From Lachnospiraceae bacterium (GTDB lineage Bacteria > Bacillota > Clostridia > Lachnospirales > Lachnospiraceae): a stretch of 41,235 bases of DNA. Below the pieces are notes generated by a model. It was not told the origin of the DNA and did not search any database. It saw nothing but the letters and a program-made list of their open reading frames with translations. Both the position numbers and the translations under genes were made by a program. The DNA lies in the NCBI GenBank assembly GCA_024694965.1, contig JAILJC010000192.1:1-41235 (forward strand). The letters are read 5' to 3'. Shown here piece by piece: positions 32,389 to 41,073 of this stretch; the stretch's first letter is position 1, and every line of letters begins with the position of its first letter.

Positions 32389-34275
32389 GTGGTACTTGAC
32401 AGTATAAAGAAACCCAATGACATAAAGGACATCCCTCCCTCGCAGTATGATGAACTCGCACGCGAGATAAGGGAGTTCCTGATAAATAAGATAAGCGTTA
32501 CCGGAGGCCATTTGGGCTCTAATCTGGGTGCCGTCGAACTTACGATGGCACTGCATCTTGTTGCGGATCTTCCGGATGATAAGATCATATGGGACGTGGG
32601 CCATCAGTCCTACACCCACAAGCTGCTCACCGGAAGGCAGGCAGGGTTTGAGAACCTTCGCAAATACGGAGGTATGAGCGGATTCCCGAAGCGCAAGGAA
32701 AGCCTGTGCGACAGTTTCGATACGGGGCACAGTTCAACATCCGTGTCAGCGGGCCTTGGTCTTGTAAAGGCAAGGGATCTTAAGGGTGAAGACCATGCGG
32801 TGTTTGCGGTCATCGGAGACGGGGCGCTTACGGGCGGCATGGCCTATGAGGCGCTCAACAATGCTGCAAGGCTCGATACCAACTATGTCATAGTTTTAAA
32901 TGATAACAATATGTCCATAGCCGAGAATGTCGGCGGTATGTCAAAGTATCTTCGTAAGATACGTACCGCGGAGGCGTATAAGGACTTTAAGATAGTGCTT
33001 GAGAACAAGCTTAACAAGTTCCCGAACGGTCCGCAGCTTGTAGATACACTGAAGCGTTACAAGAGCGGTGTCAAGCAGCTGGTGGTGCCGGGGATGTTCT
33101 TTGAGGACATGGGTATCACATATCTCGGGCCGGTTGACGGGCATGATGTCGGGGCCGTTGTCAGGATGCTTAAGGAGGCAAGAAAGCTCCCCAAATGTGT
33201 GCTGGTCCATGTCATAACCAAGAAGGGAAAAGGGTATATGCCTGCGGAACGCCATCCGGCAAGGTTCCACGGAGCGGAGCCCTTTGACATACAGACGGGC
33301 CTCCCGCTTAAGAGGGGGAGGAAGGCTAATTACACGGATATTTTCTCAACCGTAATGACAAAGCTCGGGGCGAGGAATGAAAATGTCGTGGCGATCACTG
33401 CGGCAATGCCTGACGGCACCGGGCTTAAGCGGTTTGCCAACATGTATCCGGACAGGTTTTTCGATGTCGGAATAGCGGAGGAGCATGCGGTCACTTTTGC
33501 GGCGGGACTTGCCGCGGGAGGGCTTAAGCCGATAGTGGCTGTTTATTCTTCCTTCCTGCAGAGAGCTTATGACCAGATACTGCATGATGTATGCATACAG
33601 AACCTGCCGGTTGTATTTGCCATAGACAGGGCCGGTCTTGTGGGAGCCGATGGCGAGACTCACCAGGGGATATTCGATATTTCCTATATGTCTTCCATCC
33701 CGAACATGACGATAATGGCGCCCAAGAACAAATGGGAGCTTTCCGATATGATGAAGTTTGCAGTCGGCTTCTCGAGCCCGATAGCAATACGATATCCCAG
33801 GGGCGAAGCATATGACGGACTCGAGGAATTCCGTGCACCTGTAGTTTACGGCAAATGCGAGGTATTATATGAGGAGAACGACATAGCCCTGTTCGCACTC
33901 GGAAGCATGGTAAAAACCGCAGAGGAAGTACGCAGGGAACTTAAGGAAATGGGGTATCCGTGCAGTCTTGTAAACGCACGTTTCGCAAAGCCTGTTGATA
34001 CGGATGCCATTGATATGATATGCATGGGGCATTCGCTCATAGTTACTCTTGAGGAGAATGTGTTAAGCGGCGGCTACGGCGAAAAGGTACGCGACTATGT
34101 ATTCGATAACAAGCTGGAATGCGATGTACTTACGATAGCCCTTCCGGATGATTATGTGGAACACGGAAATGTCGACATCCTTAAAAAGGAAGTCGGTATA
34201 GATAACGAAACGGTGATAAACCGGATCGTGACGCAGTATATAAGCTGGGGCAACAAGCACAGAAAGGACACCTGA
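32389..34275 (+). CDS. dxs: 1-deoxy-D-xylulose-5-phosphate synthase
   Basis: Dxs makes 1-deoxyxylulose 5-phosphate from pyruvate and glyceraldehyde 3-phosphate, the first step of the MEP isoprenoid route. The 628-residue protein is thiamine-diphosphate dependent: the GDGALTGGMAYEALN motif (from Gly143), the NDNNMSIAENVGGM segment, and a transketolase-type pyrimidine domain with GIAEEHAVTFAAG and HQGIFDISYMSSIPN. The start is GTG at 32389, 8 bases after AAGAGG; no ATG fits the frame there. Together with ispA it supplies isoprenoid precursors. Confidence 0.96.
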   Translation: MVLDSIKKPNDIKDIPPSQYDELAREIREFLINKISVTGGHLGSNLGAVELTMALHLVADLPDDKIIWDVGHQSYTHKLLTGRQAGFENLRKYGGMSGFPKRKESLCDSFDTGHSSTSVSAGLGLVKARDLKGEDHAVFAVIGDGALTGGMAYEALNNAARLDTNYVIVLNDNNMSIAENVGGMSKYLRKIRTAEAYKDFKIVLENKLNKFPNGPQLVDTLKRYKSGVKQLVVPGMFFEDMGITYLGPVDGHDVGAVVRMLKEARKLPKCVLVHVITKKGKGYMPAERHPARFHGAEPFDIQTGLPLKRGRKANYTDIFSTVMTKLGARNENVVAITAAMPDGTGLKRFANMYPDRFFDVGIAEEHAVTFAAGLAAGGLKPIVAVYSSFLQRAYDQILHDVCIQNLPVVFAIDRAGLVGADGETHQGIFDISYMSSIPNMTIMAPKNKWELSDMMKFAVGFSSPIAIRYPRGEAYDGLEEFRAPVVYGKCEVLYEENDIALFALGSMVKTAEEVRRELKEMGYPCSLVNARFAKPVDTDAIDMICMGHSLIVTLEENVLSGGYGEKVRDYVFDNKLECDVLTIALPDDYVEHGNVDILKKEVGIDNETVINRIVTQYISWGNKHRKDT

Positions 34276-34286
34276 CCGTTTTAGAT

Positions 34287-35165
34287 ATGAAACAGAGGCT
34301 GGATGTTATTCTTGTTAATAAAGGCCATGCACCTTCAAGGGAGAAGGCAAAGGCCATAATAATGGCCGGAAATGTCTTTGTTAAGGGCCAGAGAGAGGAC
34401 AAGGCCGGCGCGACTTTTGAAGAAGAGGGGCTTGAGCTTGAGGTACGCGGACCGGTGCTTAAGTATGTAAGCCGGGGAGGGCTTAAGCTTGAGAAAGCAC
34501 TTAAGAGCTTCCCTATTGTGCTTAAGGATAAGATATGCATGGATATAGGTGCATCGACCGGAGGTTTTACAGACTGCATGCTGCAAAACGGCGCGGCCAG
34601 GGTTTATGCGATAGATGTTGGGCACGGCCAGCTTGACTGGAAATTAAGGAGTGATGACCGTGTGATCTGCATGGAGAAGACGAACTTTCGGTATATTAAG
34701 CCCGGTGATATTGAGGACCAGCCTGATTTTGCTTCCTGTGACGTATCCTTCATATCCCTTGAAAAGATACTGAAGCCGGCGTATTTACTGCTTAAGGAAG
34801 GCGCATTTATGGTATGCCTTATCAAGCCGCAGTTTGAAGCCGGAAGGGATAAGGTGGGCCATAAGGGCGTGGTCAGGGATAAAGAGGTACATGAGGAAGT
34901 CATAGGCCGGGTTATAGGATATGCAGCCGATGCGGGATTTGAGCCGCTCGGACTTACTTATTCTCCGATCAGAGGCCCCGAGGGCAACATCGAGTACCTG
35001 TTATATATGTCGAAGAGTCAAAATTATGTAAACCATGGCAAGGATCAGGCAAACCCATCATACAGTTATGTAAACCAAAATGGGGATAATCCGAACCCAC
35101 GGGTAACTATCACGGAAGATATTATCAGAAATACAGTGGATGAAGCCGCTGAGAGCTTAAATTAG
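34287..35165 (+). CDS. tlyA: TlyA-family rRNA 2'-O-methyltransferase
   Basis: TlyA-type enzymes methylate ribose positions in 16S and/or 23S rRNA. The 292-residue protein has an N-terminal S4 RNA-binding domain (1-62, RLDVILVNKGHAPSREKAK) and an FtsJ-like methyltransferase domain with the SAM loop DIGASTGGFTDCML (86-99), followed by CDVSFISLEKILKP and LIKPQFEAG. The last 45 residues, after YLLYMSKSQ, form a polar Asn-rich tail not typical of the family. No clear ribosome binding site precedes the ATG at 34287. It lies between dxs and nadK, its usual place in Clostridia. Confidence 0.92.
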   Translation: MKQRLDVILVNKGHAPSREKAKAIIMAGNVFVKGQREDKAGATFEEEGLELEVRGPVLKYVSRGGLKLEKALKSFPIVLKDKICMDIGASTGGFTDCMLQNGAARVYAIDVGHGQLDWKLRSDDRVICMEKTNFRYIKPGDIEDQPDFASCDVSFISLEKILKPAYLLLKEGAFMVCLIKPQFEAGRDKVGHKGVVRDKEVHEEVIGRVIGYAADAGFEPLGLTYSPIRGPEGNIEYLLYMSKSQNYVNHGKDQANPSYSYVNQNGDNPNPRVTITEDIIRNTVDEAAESLN

Positions 35166-35177
35166 GATGGGGTATAT

Positions 35178-36017
35178 ATGAAAAACTATCTTGTAGTATA
35201 CAACAGGGATAAGGACGTGGGAGGAACCGTTACCGGATCTATAGCCGGATATTTATCCGAAAGGGGCTGTAAATGCAGCTCTCTTGCGGTAAGTCATGAT
35301 GCCATCCCGGCAGCGGAGCTTAATGAGAGTGCAAAGGATGCGGAATGCGTGCTGGTGCTCGGCGGTGACGGAACCCTTATACAGGTGGCGGGAGCACTCG
35401 CCGGCAGGGATATACCGCTTTTGGGCATCAATCTCGGGACGCTGGGTTATCTTGCCGGAGTTGAGAAAGACAATATAATGCCAACGCTTGACCGTCTGAT
35501 AAATGATGATTACGATGTTGAGGAGCGGATGATGCTTTCGGCCGTTACGGGCGGCAATGAAAGCACTGCGCTTAACGATATAGTCATATCGCGCCTGGGT
35601 GATCTGAGGATAGTAAGGTATATGATATACGTAAACAACAGGTGTTTAAGCGTATACGAGGCGGACGGTATCATAGTATCGACCCCGACGGGTTCTACGG
35701 GCTACAACCTTTCGGCGGGAGGCCCTATAGTAGAACCGAATGCAAGCCTTATACTTGTCACTCCGATCTGTCCGCACACCCTTAATACAAGAGCGGTTGT
35801 GTTATCGGCGGAAGATGAGATAAGGATCGAAGTGTTGAGCAGTAAGTACAGTCACGAGTACGAGGCTTCCCTTTCATGTGACGGTGCAACGGCGATCGAT
35901 CTAAAGGCCGGTGACAGCGTTGAGATAAAGAGGGCCGAAGGTGTTACCAAGGTAATAAAGATGAGCAGGGAAGGTTTCCTTGACGTATTAAGCAGAAAGT
36001 TCGGAGTAACGACATGA
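35178..36017 (+). CDS. nadK: NAD kinase
   Basis: NadK phosphorylates NAD to NADP. The 279-residue protein has the GGDGT motif (62-66) with the catalytic aspartate, the GINLGTLGYLAGVE segment, ALNDIVISR, and TPTGSTGYNLSAGGP with the C-terminal CDGATAIDLKAGDSVEIKRA strands. GGATGGGG lies about 8 bases before the ATG. Its stop overlaps the argR start (ATGA), so nadK and argR are coupled. Confidence 0.95.
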   Translation: MKNYLVVYNRDKDVGGTVTGSIAGYLSERGCKCSSLAVSHDAIPAAELNESAKDAECVLVLGGDGTLIQVAGALAGRDIPLLGINLGTLGYLAGVEKDNIMPTLDRLINDDYDVEERMMLSAVTGGNESTALNDIVISRLGDLRIVRYMIYVNNRCLSVYEADGIIVSTPTGSTGYNLSAGGPIVEPNASLILVTPICPHTLNTRAVVLSAEDEIRIEVLSSKYSHEYEASLSCDGATAIDLKAGDSVEIKRAEGVTKVIKMSREGFLDVLSRKFGVTT

Positions 36018-36463
36018 GCACAGACAGGCGGAGCAAGATACTTGAAATAATATCGAATAACGTGATCCAGACGCAGGAGGAGCTTAAGGACCGGCTTAAT
36101 GCCGAGGGCTTCCATGTTACACAGGCTACCGTATCAAGGGATATAAAACAGCTTAACCTTATTAAGATCCCTTCGGGTGACGGGAGGCAGAAATATGCGC
36201 TCCATTCCGACGGACCGGGTGATATCGACGACAAATATACGGGCGTTTTACGGGCCGGCTTTAAATCCATGGATATGGCTCAGAACATACTTGTTGTAAA
36301 AACTTATTCGGGTATGGCTATGGCTGTCGCTGCCTCGATAGATGCACTTAAGTTTCCGCAGATAGTCGGATCCATTGCCGGTGATGATACGGTGATGTGC
36401 GCGGTAAGGACTGCCGAGGATACCGTAAAGGTAATGAACGAGATAGAAAAGCTTTTGGGATGA
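36014..36463 (+). CDS. argR: Arginine repressor ArgR/AhrC
   Basis: ArgR is a hexameric, arginine-responsive repressor of arginine metabolism. The 149-residue protein has the N-terminal winged helix with TQEELKDRLNAEGFHVTQAT and VSRDIKQLNLIKIP, and the C-terminal arginine-binding core with GSIAGDDTVMCAVRT. No arginine genes are in the window; it is next to recN, as ahrC is in Bacillus. The recN start follows after 9 bases. Confidence 0.95.
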   Translation: MSTDRRSKILEIISNNVIQTQEELKDRLNAEGFHVTQATVSRDIKQLNLIKIPSGDGRQKYALHSDGPGDIDDKYTGVLRAGFKSMDMAQNILVVKTYSGMAMAVAASIDALKFPQIVGSIAGDDTVMCAVRTAEDTVKVMNEIEKLLG

Positions 36464-36472
36464 GAGGACAAG

Positions 36473-38152
36473 ATGTTATTAAACCTGCATGTTAAGAATA
36501 TTGCACTTATAGATGATGTTGAGCTTGATTTTGCCGGCGGTTTGAACATACTTACGGGAGAAACCGGTGCCGGTAAGTCGATCCTTATAGATTCAATTAA
36601 TTTTGCGCTTGGTAAACGGATGCGTGCGGATGTCGTAAGAGACGACGCACAGTATGCCCTGTGCGAGCTTACTTTCAGCGTTGATTCTGAGGATGTAAGG
36701 GATAAGCTTGCTTCCCTTGATATCCCCTGCGAGAATGACGAGGTCATCATGCAGCGCAGGATAATGAACGGAAGGAACGTGATCCGCATAAACGGTGAGT
36801 CGGCATCGGCTTCGATGTTAAAAGAGCTTGCCTCGGTGCTTATCGATATCCACGGTCAGCACGAGCATCAGTCACTGCTGTATACGAAGAAGCATAAGGA
36901 GATACTTGACAGCTTCTGCGGAAATGAACTTAAAACCCTTAAGGAAAAAATATCTTCGGTATATGCTGAGTATTCGGAGGTTTTAAAGGAACTTAATGAC
37001 GCGAAGGCTCCCGGGAGGGATATGGATAAGGAAGTTTCCCTGGCCCGGTTTGAGGCAGACGAGATAATTGCTGCCGCGGTTAAAGAGGGCGAGGCGGAAG
37101 AACTCGAAACGCTGTACCGGAAGCTGTCCAATGCAAAAAGGATCGCGGAAGCGGTAGGGTATGCCCACCTTATCTGCGGATATGACGATGAAGGTGCGGC
37201 AGGTTCCGCAGTGGGACGTGCCCTGTCAAAGTTAAGCGGTGCGGCCGAATATGATGAAGGTTTACAGCCGCTTATCAACGAGCTTGCCGACATAGACGGG
37301 CTGCTTAACGATTTTAACAGGTCAGCTGCGGCTTATGAGGCTGAGATCGACTCTTCACCGGAAAGGTTTCAGGAGGTTGAAGACAGGCTTAATACGGTAA
37401 ACCGTATAAGGGAAAGGTACGGCGATACGGTTGATAAGATAAATGAATATCTTGAAAGGCAGCAGGCTCTTATAGAAAGGTATTCTGACAGAGAGTCATA
37501 TATAGCCGGGCTTGAAAAACGCCACGACGATTTAAAAAAGGAGCTGCTTGACCTGTGCGGCAGGGCTTCGAAAGTGCGAAAGCGTGAGGCAGAGGTTCTT
37601 GCCGGGAAGATCAGGGAGGCTCTTATCGACCTTAATTTCCTTGATGTGAGCTTTGAGATAAGTGTAAAGCCCGATGAGGATGCGCTTTCATCTTCGGGTT
37701 ATGATCTCGTTGAGTTCCTCATAAGCACAAATCCGGGCGAGAAGATAAGGCCTCTTACCGAGGTCGCATCGGGCGGCGAGCTTTCACGTATAATGCTGGC
37801 ACTTAAGTCGGTGCTCGCGGACGAGGACAGTGTGGGGACACTTATCTTTGATGAGATAGATACGGGTATCAGCGGGAGGACCGCACAGAAGGTTTCGGCA
37901 AAGCTTAAACAGCTTTCGGGGGCACATCAGGTTATCTGCATCACCCACCTTCCGCAAATAGCGGCAGCTGCCGACAAGCATTTTGAGATAAGCAAACAGG
38001 TTGAAGGAAGCCGTACGGTTACGGACGTTGCCGCGCTTGATGAGGAAGCATCCGTTAAGGAACTTGCAAGGATGCTTGGCGGTGCGAAGATAACCGATAA
38101 TGTTATAAATAATGCAAGGGAGATGAAGATGCTCGCGGGGAGTATCGAATAA
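36473..38152 (+). CDS. recN: DNA repair protein RecN
   Basis: RecN is an SMC-like ATPase that acts early at double-strand breaks. The 559-residue protein has the Walker A motif GETGAGKS (29-36), the HGQHEHQSLL segment, a central coiled coil (about 150-370), the signature EVASGGELSRIMLALK and the Walker B FDEIDTGISG, then CITHLPQIAA. All ATPase motifs are intact. In Bacillus spoIVB follows recN; here the next gene is an unrelated anchored protein. Confidence 0.96.
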   Translation: MLLNLHVKNIALIDDVELDFAGGLNILTGETGAGKSILIDSINFALGKRMRADVVRDDAQYALCELTFSVDSEDVRDKLASLDIPCENDEVIMQRRIMNGRNVIRINGESASASMLKELASVLIDIHGQHEHQSLLYTKKHKEILDSFCGNELKTLKEKISSVYAEYSEVLKELNDAKAPGRDMDKEVSLARFEADEIIAAAVKEGEAEELETLYRKLSNAKRIAEAVGYAHLICGYDDEGAAGSAVGRALSKLSGAAEYDEGLQPLINELADIDGLLNDFNRSAAAYEAEIDSSPERFQEVEDRLNTVNRIRERYGDTVDKINEYLERQQALIERYSDRESYIAGLEKRHDDLKKELLDLCGRASKVRKREAEVLAGKIREALIDLNFLDVSFEISVKPDEDALSSSGYDLVEFLISTNPGEKIRPLTEVASGGELSRIMLALKSVLADEDSVGTLIFDEIDTGISGRTAQKVSAKLKQLSGAHQVICITHLPQIAAAADKHFEISKQVEGSRTVTDVAALDEEASVKELARMLGGAKITDNVINNAREMKMLAGSIE

Positions 38153-38161
38153 GGGGAAATT

Positions 38162-39343
38162 ATGAGAAAATTATTGATCATTCTGCTGATCCCGCTGATC
38201 GTTGCGATCGGGGGAGCGGCGGTGTATGTTGCGGTAAATGCGACGGAAGGCGACACGCTTGATTTAAGCGATTACTTTGAGATAAGCTACGAGGGATTCA
38301 ACAACAGCGGAACCGTAAGCATTAAGAGGGATGATGAGAGCCTCTTAAATGATGTGAGGGTTATAATGGCAGCCCGCAGGGAAGCCGTTATAAAGGATAA
38401 AAAGGTTACCGATGATGATTTTTTAAGGTTTGCGGCCGGTATCGAAGCTATGCCGGATAAGGATGGCAGCCTTAAAAACGGTGATGAGATAGCCATATCC
38501 TATCTGTTTGATGAGGAACTTTCAAGGCGGCTTAAGATAAATGTCAATTCATCCGAGGCTGTTTATACGGTAAGCGGACTTTCGAATGCGATGCCGCTTA
38601 CTGTTGATGATCTGTTCAGGGATATCAAGGTGTCTTTTGAAGGCACATCGCCTGACATAAAGATGACAATATATAATAACAGCACCAATCCGCTTATCCG
38701 TATGCTTAACTTTGCGCCGGTTGAGGAAAAGGAAAGATATGCGCTCGGTGATGTTGTCAGCATAAGGTGTTTCTTTAATGACGGCGAACGCCTGCACGAC
38801 AACTATTATATTGATGCACGTTCCGAAGACTGCGTAAGGGATTATACAGTGGAAGGCTGCGGAAAGTATGTGACGTATGCTTCCGAACTTCCGGACAGCG
38901 CAGTTAAACAGGCTGTAAAGGAGGGGCTCCGCGCCTTTGTGGATGCAAACGAATACGGTGTAAGGGTATTCTGTGAAGCACACCTGGTACCGGTTTACAT
39001 AAATCAACAGGCAACCTTCAGATATTTAAGCCCGAACATTGAGGAGATATATTTTAAGTCAGTTGATCCGGGAGAGGCGGGAAAGTCGGGAAACGATTAT
39101 AATGAACTGGACCTTATTTACAAAGTGCAGATAACGCAGGCTGACGGGGTGACCTGCCCCTGCCATGCTGTTGTAAGATTTTCCAATTTCAAATTAAGTT
39201 CCGACGGGATACTTGCATATGATATGACCGAACCGACTATAATGTCGGTTTCGTACAACCATTCATCTATCATAAAGAACGTGATAACGAAATATGAGGA
39301 CTCATACAGCATAGAAAAGCTGGAACTGTCAAGGTACAGATAA
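38162..39343 (+). CDS. Membrane-anchored protein with two related extracellular domains (function unknown)
   Basis: I do not recognise a named family for the whole 393-residue protein. It starts with one membrane segment (residues 3-27), with most of the chain probably outside the cell. Two stretches look like copies of one module: residues about 36-145 (LDLSDYFEISYEGFNNSGTV, then NGDEIAISYLF and YTVSGL) and about 148-245 (VDDLFRDIKVSFEGTSPDI, then LGDVVSIRCFF and YTVEGC). Similar S/F-x-G-x-N-x-x-G modules occur in secreted Firmicute proteins. The C-terminus (about 250-393) reads like an NTF2- or cystatin-type alpha/beta domain but this is uncertain. It follows recN by 9 bases and probably belongs to that operon. 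There is no lipobox. Confidence 0.7.
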   Translation: MRKLLIILLIPLIVAIGGAAVYVAVNATEGDTLDLSDYFEISYEGFNNSGTVSIKRDDESLLNDVRVIMAARREAVIKDKKVTDDDFLRFAAGIEAMPDKDGSLKNGDEIAISYLFDEELSRRLKINVNSSEAVYTVSGLSNAMPLTVDDLFRDIKVSFEGTSPDIKMTIYNNSTNPLIRMLNFAPVEEKERYALGDVVSIRCFFNDGERLHDNYYIDARSEDCVRDYTVEGCGKYVTYASELPDSAVKQAVKEGLRAFVDANEYGVRVFCEAHLVPVYINQQATFRYLSPNIEEIYFKSVDPGEAGKSGNDYNELDLIYKVQITQADGVTCPCHAVVRFSNFKLSSDGILAYDMTEPTIMSVSYNHSSIIKNVITKYEDSYSIEKLELSRYR

Positions 39344-39346
39344 GTA

Positions 39347-39375
39347 TGGCAATTTGATCGGATATTTAGTATAAT
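39347..39375 (+). promoter_or_regulatory. glgA: Predicted sigma-A promoter of glgA
   Basis: TGGCAA (39347-39352) and a consensus TATAAT (39370-39375) are spaced by 17 bases, about 44 bases before the glgA start. The -35 box is the same as that of the deoB promoter. Confidence 0.7.
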
Positions 39376-39418
39376 AAGCCTGTATTTGTGACAGTTTTGG
39401 GATGTATTGGAGGGCTAT

Positions 39419-40861
39419 ATGAAAAAAGTATTGTTTGTTGCATCCGAATGTGTACCGTTTGTAAAGACAGGAGGCCTTGCCGACGTTGTGGGCTCACTTC
39501 CGCAGTGTCTTGACAAGAAGTATTTTGACTGCAGGGTCGTGCTGCCCAAATATATGTGCATTGCCCAGGAATTCAAGGACCAGATGGAGTATGTCGGCCA
39601 TTTCTATATGGATATGGACAATAAGACTTTATATGTCGGTATTATGAAGATGGTCTATCTGGGCATAACCTATTATTTCGTTGATAACGAACACTATTTT
39701 GCGGGTCCCAAGCCCTACGGCGATGTGCTCTGGGATATAGAGAAGTTCTGCTTCTTCTGTAAAGCCGCGCTTTCGATTCTTCCCGTTGTTGATTTCAGGC
39801 CGGACATTGTGCATTGCCATGACTGGCAGACGGGTCTTATTCCGGTTTATCTTAAGGAACGCTTCCATGAGGGTGATTTTTACAGGAATATGAAATCCAT
39901 TATGACCATACATAACCTTAAGTTCCAGGGGGTATGGGATGTCAAGACAATAAAGGCTTATTCGGGGCTGCCGGATTACTATTTCACGCCTGATAAGCTT
40001 GAGGCATATAAGGACGGTAATATGTTAAAGGGCGGTATCGTGTTTGCGGATGCGATAACAACGGTGTCCGAGACCTATGCCGAAGAGATCAAGATGCCAT
40101 TCTACGGCGAGGGGCTTGACGGGCTCTTAAAGGCTCGCAGTAATGACCTTCGCGGTATCGTAAACGGTATCGATTATTCGGATTACAATCCTACTACAGA
40201 TAAGTTTATTGATTTTCCGTACGATGCGCGTGATTTCCGCAAGGAAAAGCTTAAGAACAAGAGGGCGCTGCAGGAGGAGCTTGGACTCGATAAGGATGAT
40301 AAAAAGTTCATGCTTGGCATAGTATCAAGGCTTACCGACCAAAAGGGCTTTGATCTTATCGCCTATGTGATGGATGAGCTGTGCCAGATGGATATACAGG
40401 TGGTTATCCTCGGTACGGGCGAGGAACGCTATGAGAATATGTTCAGGCACTTTGACTGGAAGTACGGCAACAAGGTATCTGCGAACATCTATTATTCGGA
40501 AGGATTAAGCCACAAGATATATGCGAGCTCCGACGCATTCCTTATGCCTTCGCTGTTTGAACCCTGCGGCCTGTCACAGCTTATGGCACTGCGTTACGGA
40601 ACGATACCCATCGTGCGTGAGACAGGCGGCCTTAAGGATACGGTAGAATCATACAACCGCTATGAGAGCACGGGAACAGGTTTTTCATTTGTTAACTATA
40701 ACGCACACGAGATGCTCGGCACCATCCGTTTTGCCTATGATGTATATACAAATCACAGGCGCGAGTGGAATAAGATGATCGACCGGGCAATGGCGGTTGA
40801 CTTCTCATGGAAGGTCAGCGCCCTTAAGTATCAGGAAATGTACGACTGGTTGATAGGATAG
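39419..40861 (+). CDS. glgA: Glycogen synthase (ADP-glucose type)
   Basis: GlgA extends glycogen by transferring glucose from ADP-glucose to the non-reducing end of an alpha-1,4-glucan. The 480-residue GT5 protein has the ADP-glucose loop KTGGLADVVGSLP (16-28), HCHDWQTGL, the acceptor region with VSETYAEEI, NGIDYSDYNP, and the C-terminal EPCGLSQLMALRYGTIP and RETGGLKDTV motifs. The ATG at 39419 follows GGAGGG by 4 bases; a TTG at 39407 in frame lies before that site. No other glycogen gene is adjacent, so it stands as a single transcription unit. Confidence 0.95.
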   Translation: MKKVLFVASECVPFVKTGGLADVVGSLPQCLDKKYFDCRVVLPKYMCIAQEFKDQMEYVGHFYMDMDNKTLYVGIMKMVYLGITYYFVDNEHYFAGPKPYGDVLWDIEKFCFFCKAALSILPVVDFRPDIVHCHDWQTGLIPVYLKERFHEGDFYRNMKSIMTIHNLKFQGVWDVKTIKAYSGLPDYYFTPDKLEAYKDGNMLKGGIVFADAITTVSETYAEEIKMPFYGEGLDGLLKARSNDLRGIVNGIDYSDYNPTTDKFIDFPYDARDFRKEKLKNKRALQEELGLDKDDKKFMLGIVSRLTDQKGFDLIAYVMDELCQMDIQVVILGTGEERYENMFRHFDWKYGNKVSANIYYSEGLSHKIYASSDAFLMPSLFEPCGLSQLMALRYGTIPIVRETGGLKDTVESYNRYESTGTGFSFVNYNAHEMLGTIRFAYDVYTNHRREWNKMIDRAMAVDFSWKVSALKYQEMYDWLIG

Positions 40862-40908
40862 CCGCCAGCCCAGTGTTTATGCGGGTTGAAGGGGTATAAG
40901 AATCTGAG

Positions 40909-40928
40909 GTACGCCAAAAGTACGCCAA
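40909..40928. repeat. Short direct repeat GTACGCCAA x2
   Basis: GTACGCCAA occurs at 40909-40917 and again at 40920-40928, exactly 11 bases apart, one helical turn. It lies between glgA and the DUF6462-like gene and could be a protein-binding or recombinase arm site. Chance cannot be excluded. Confidence 0.5.
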
Positions 40929-40990
40929 TGAACCGAATTTGGATTAAGTAAAGCAACAAGTAACAGAGTCATTTGAATATTGTTATGAAC

Positions 40991-41033
40991 AAGGACACTA
41001 TTTCGGAAGAAAAACCGGGAGAGTGTCCTTTTT
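40991..41033 (+). terminator. Rho-independent terminator before the right-edge gene
   Basis: AAGGACACT (40991-40999) and AGTGTCCTT (41022-41030) form a perfect 9-bp stem, with an inner CGG/CCG pairing, followed by a run of Ts. It may end the glgA transcript, 130 bases after its stop, or a leader of the next gene. Confidence 0.7.
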
Positions 41034-41073
41034 GCGTGGTCTATCAAATAATCCAAAGGAGGAAAACAGCGAT

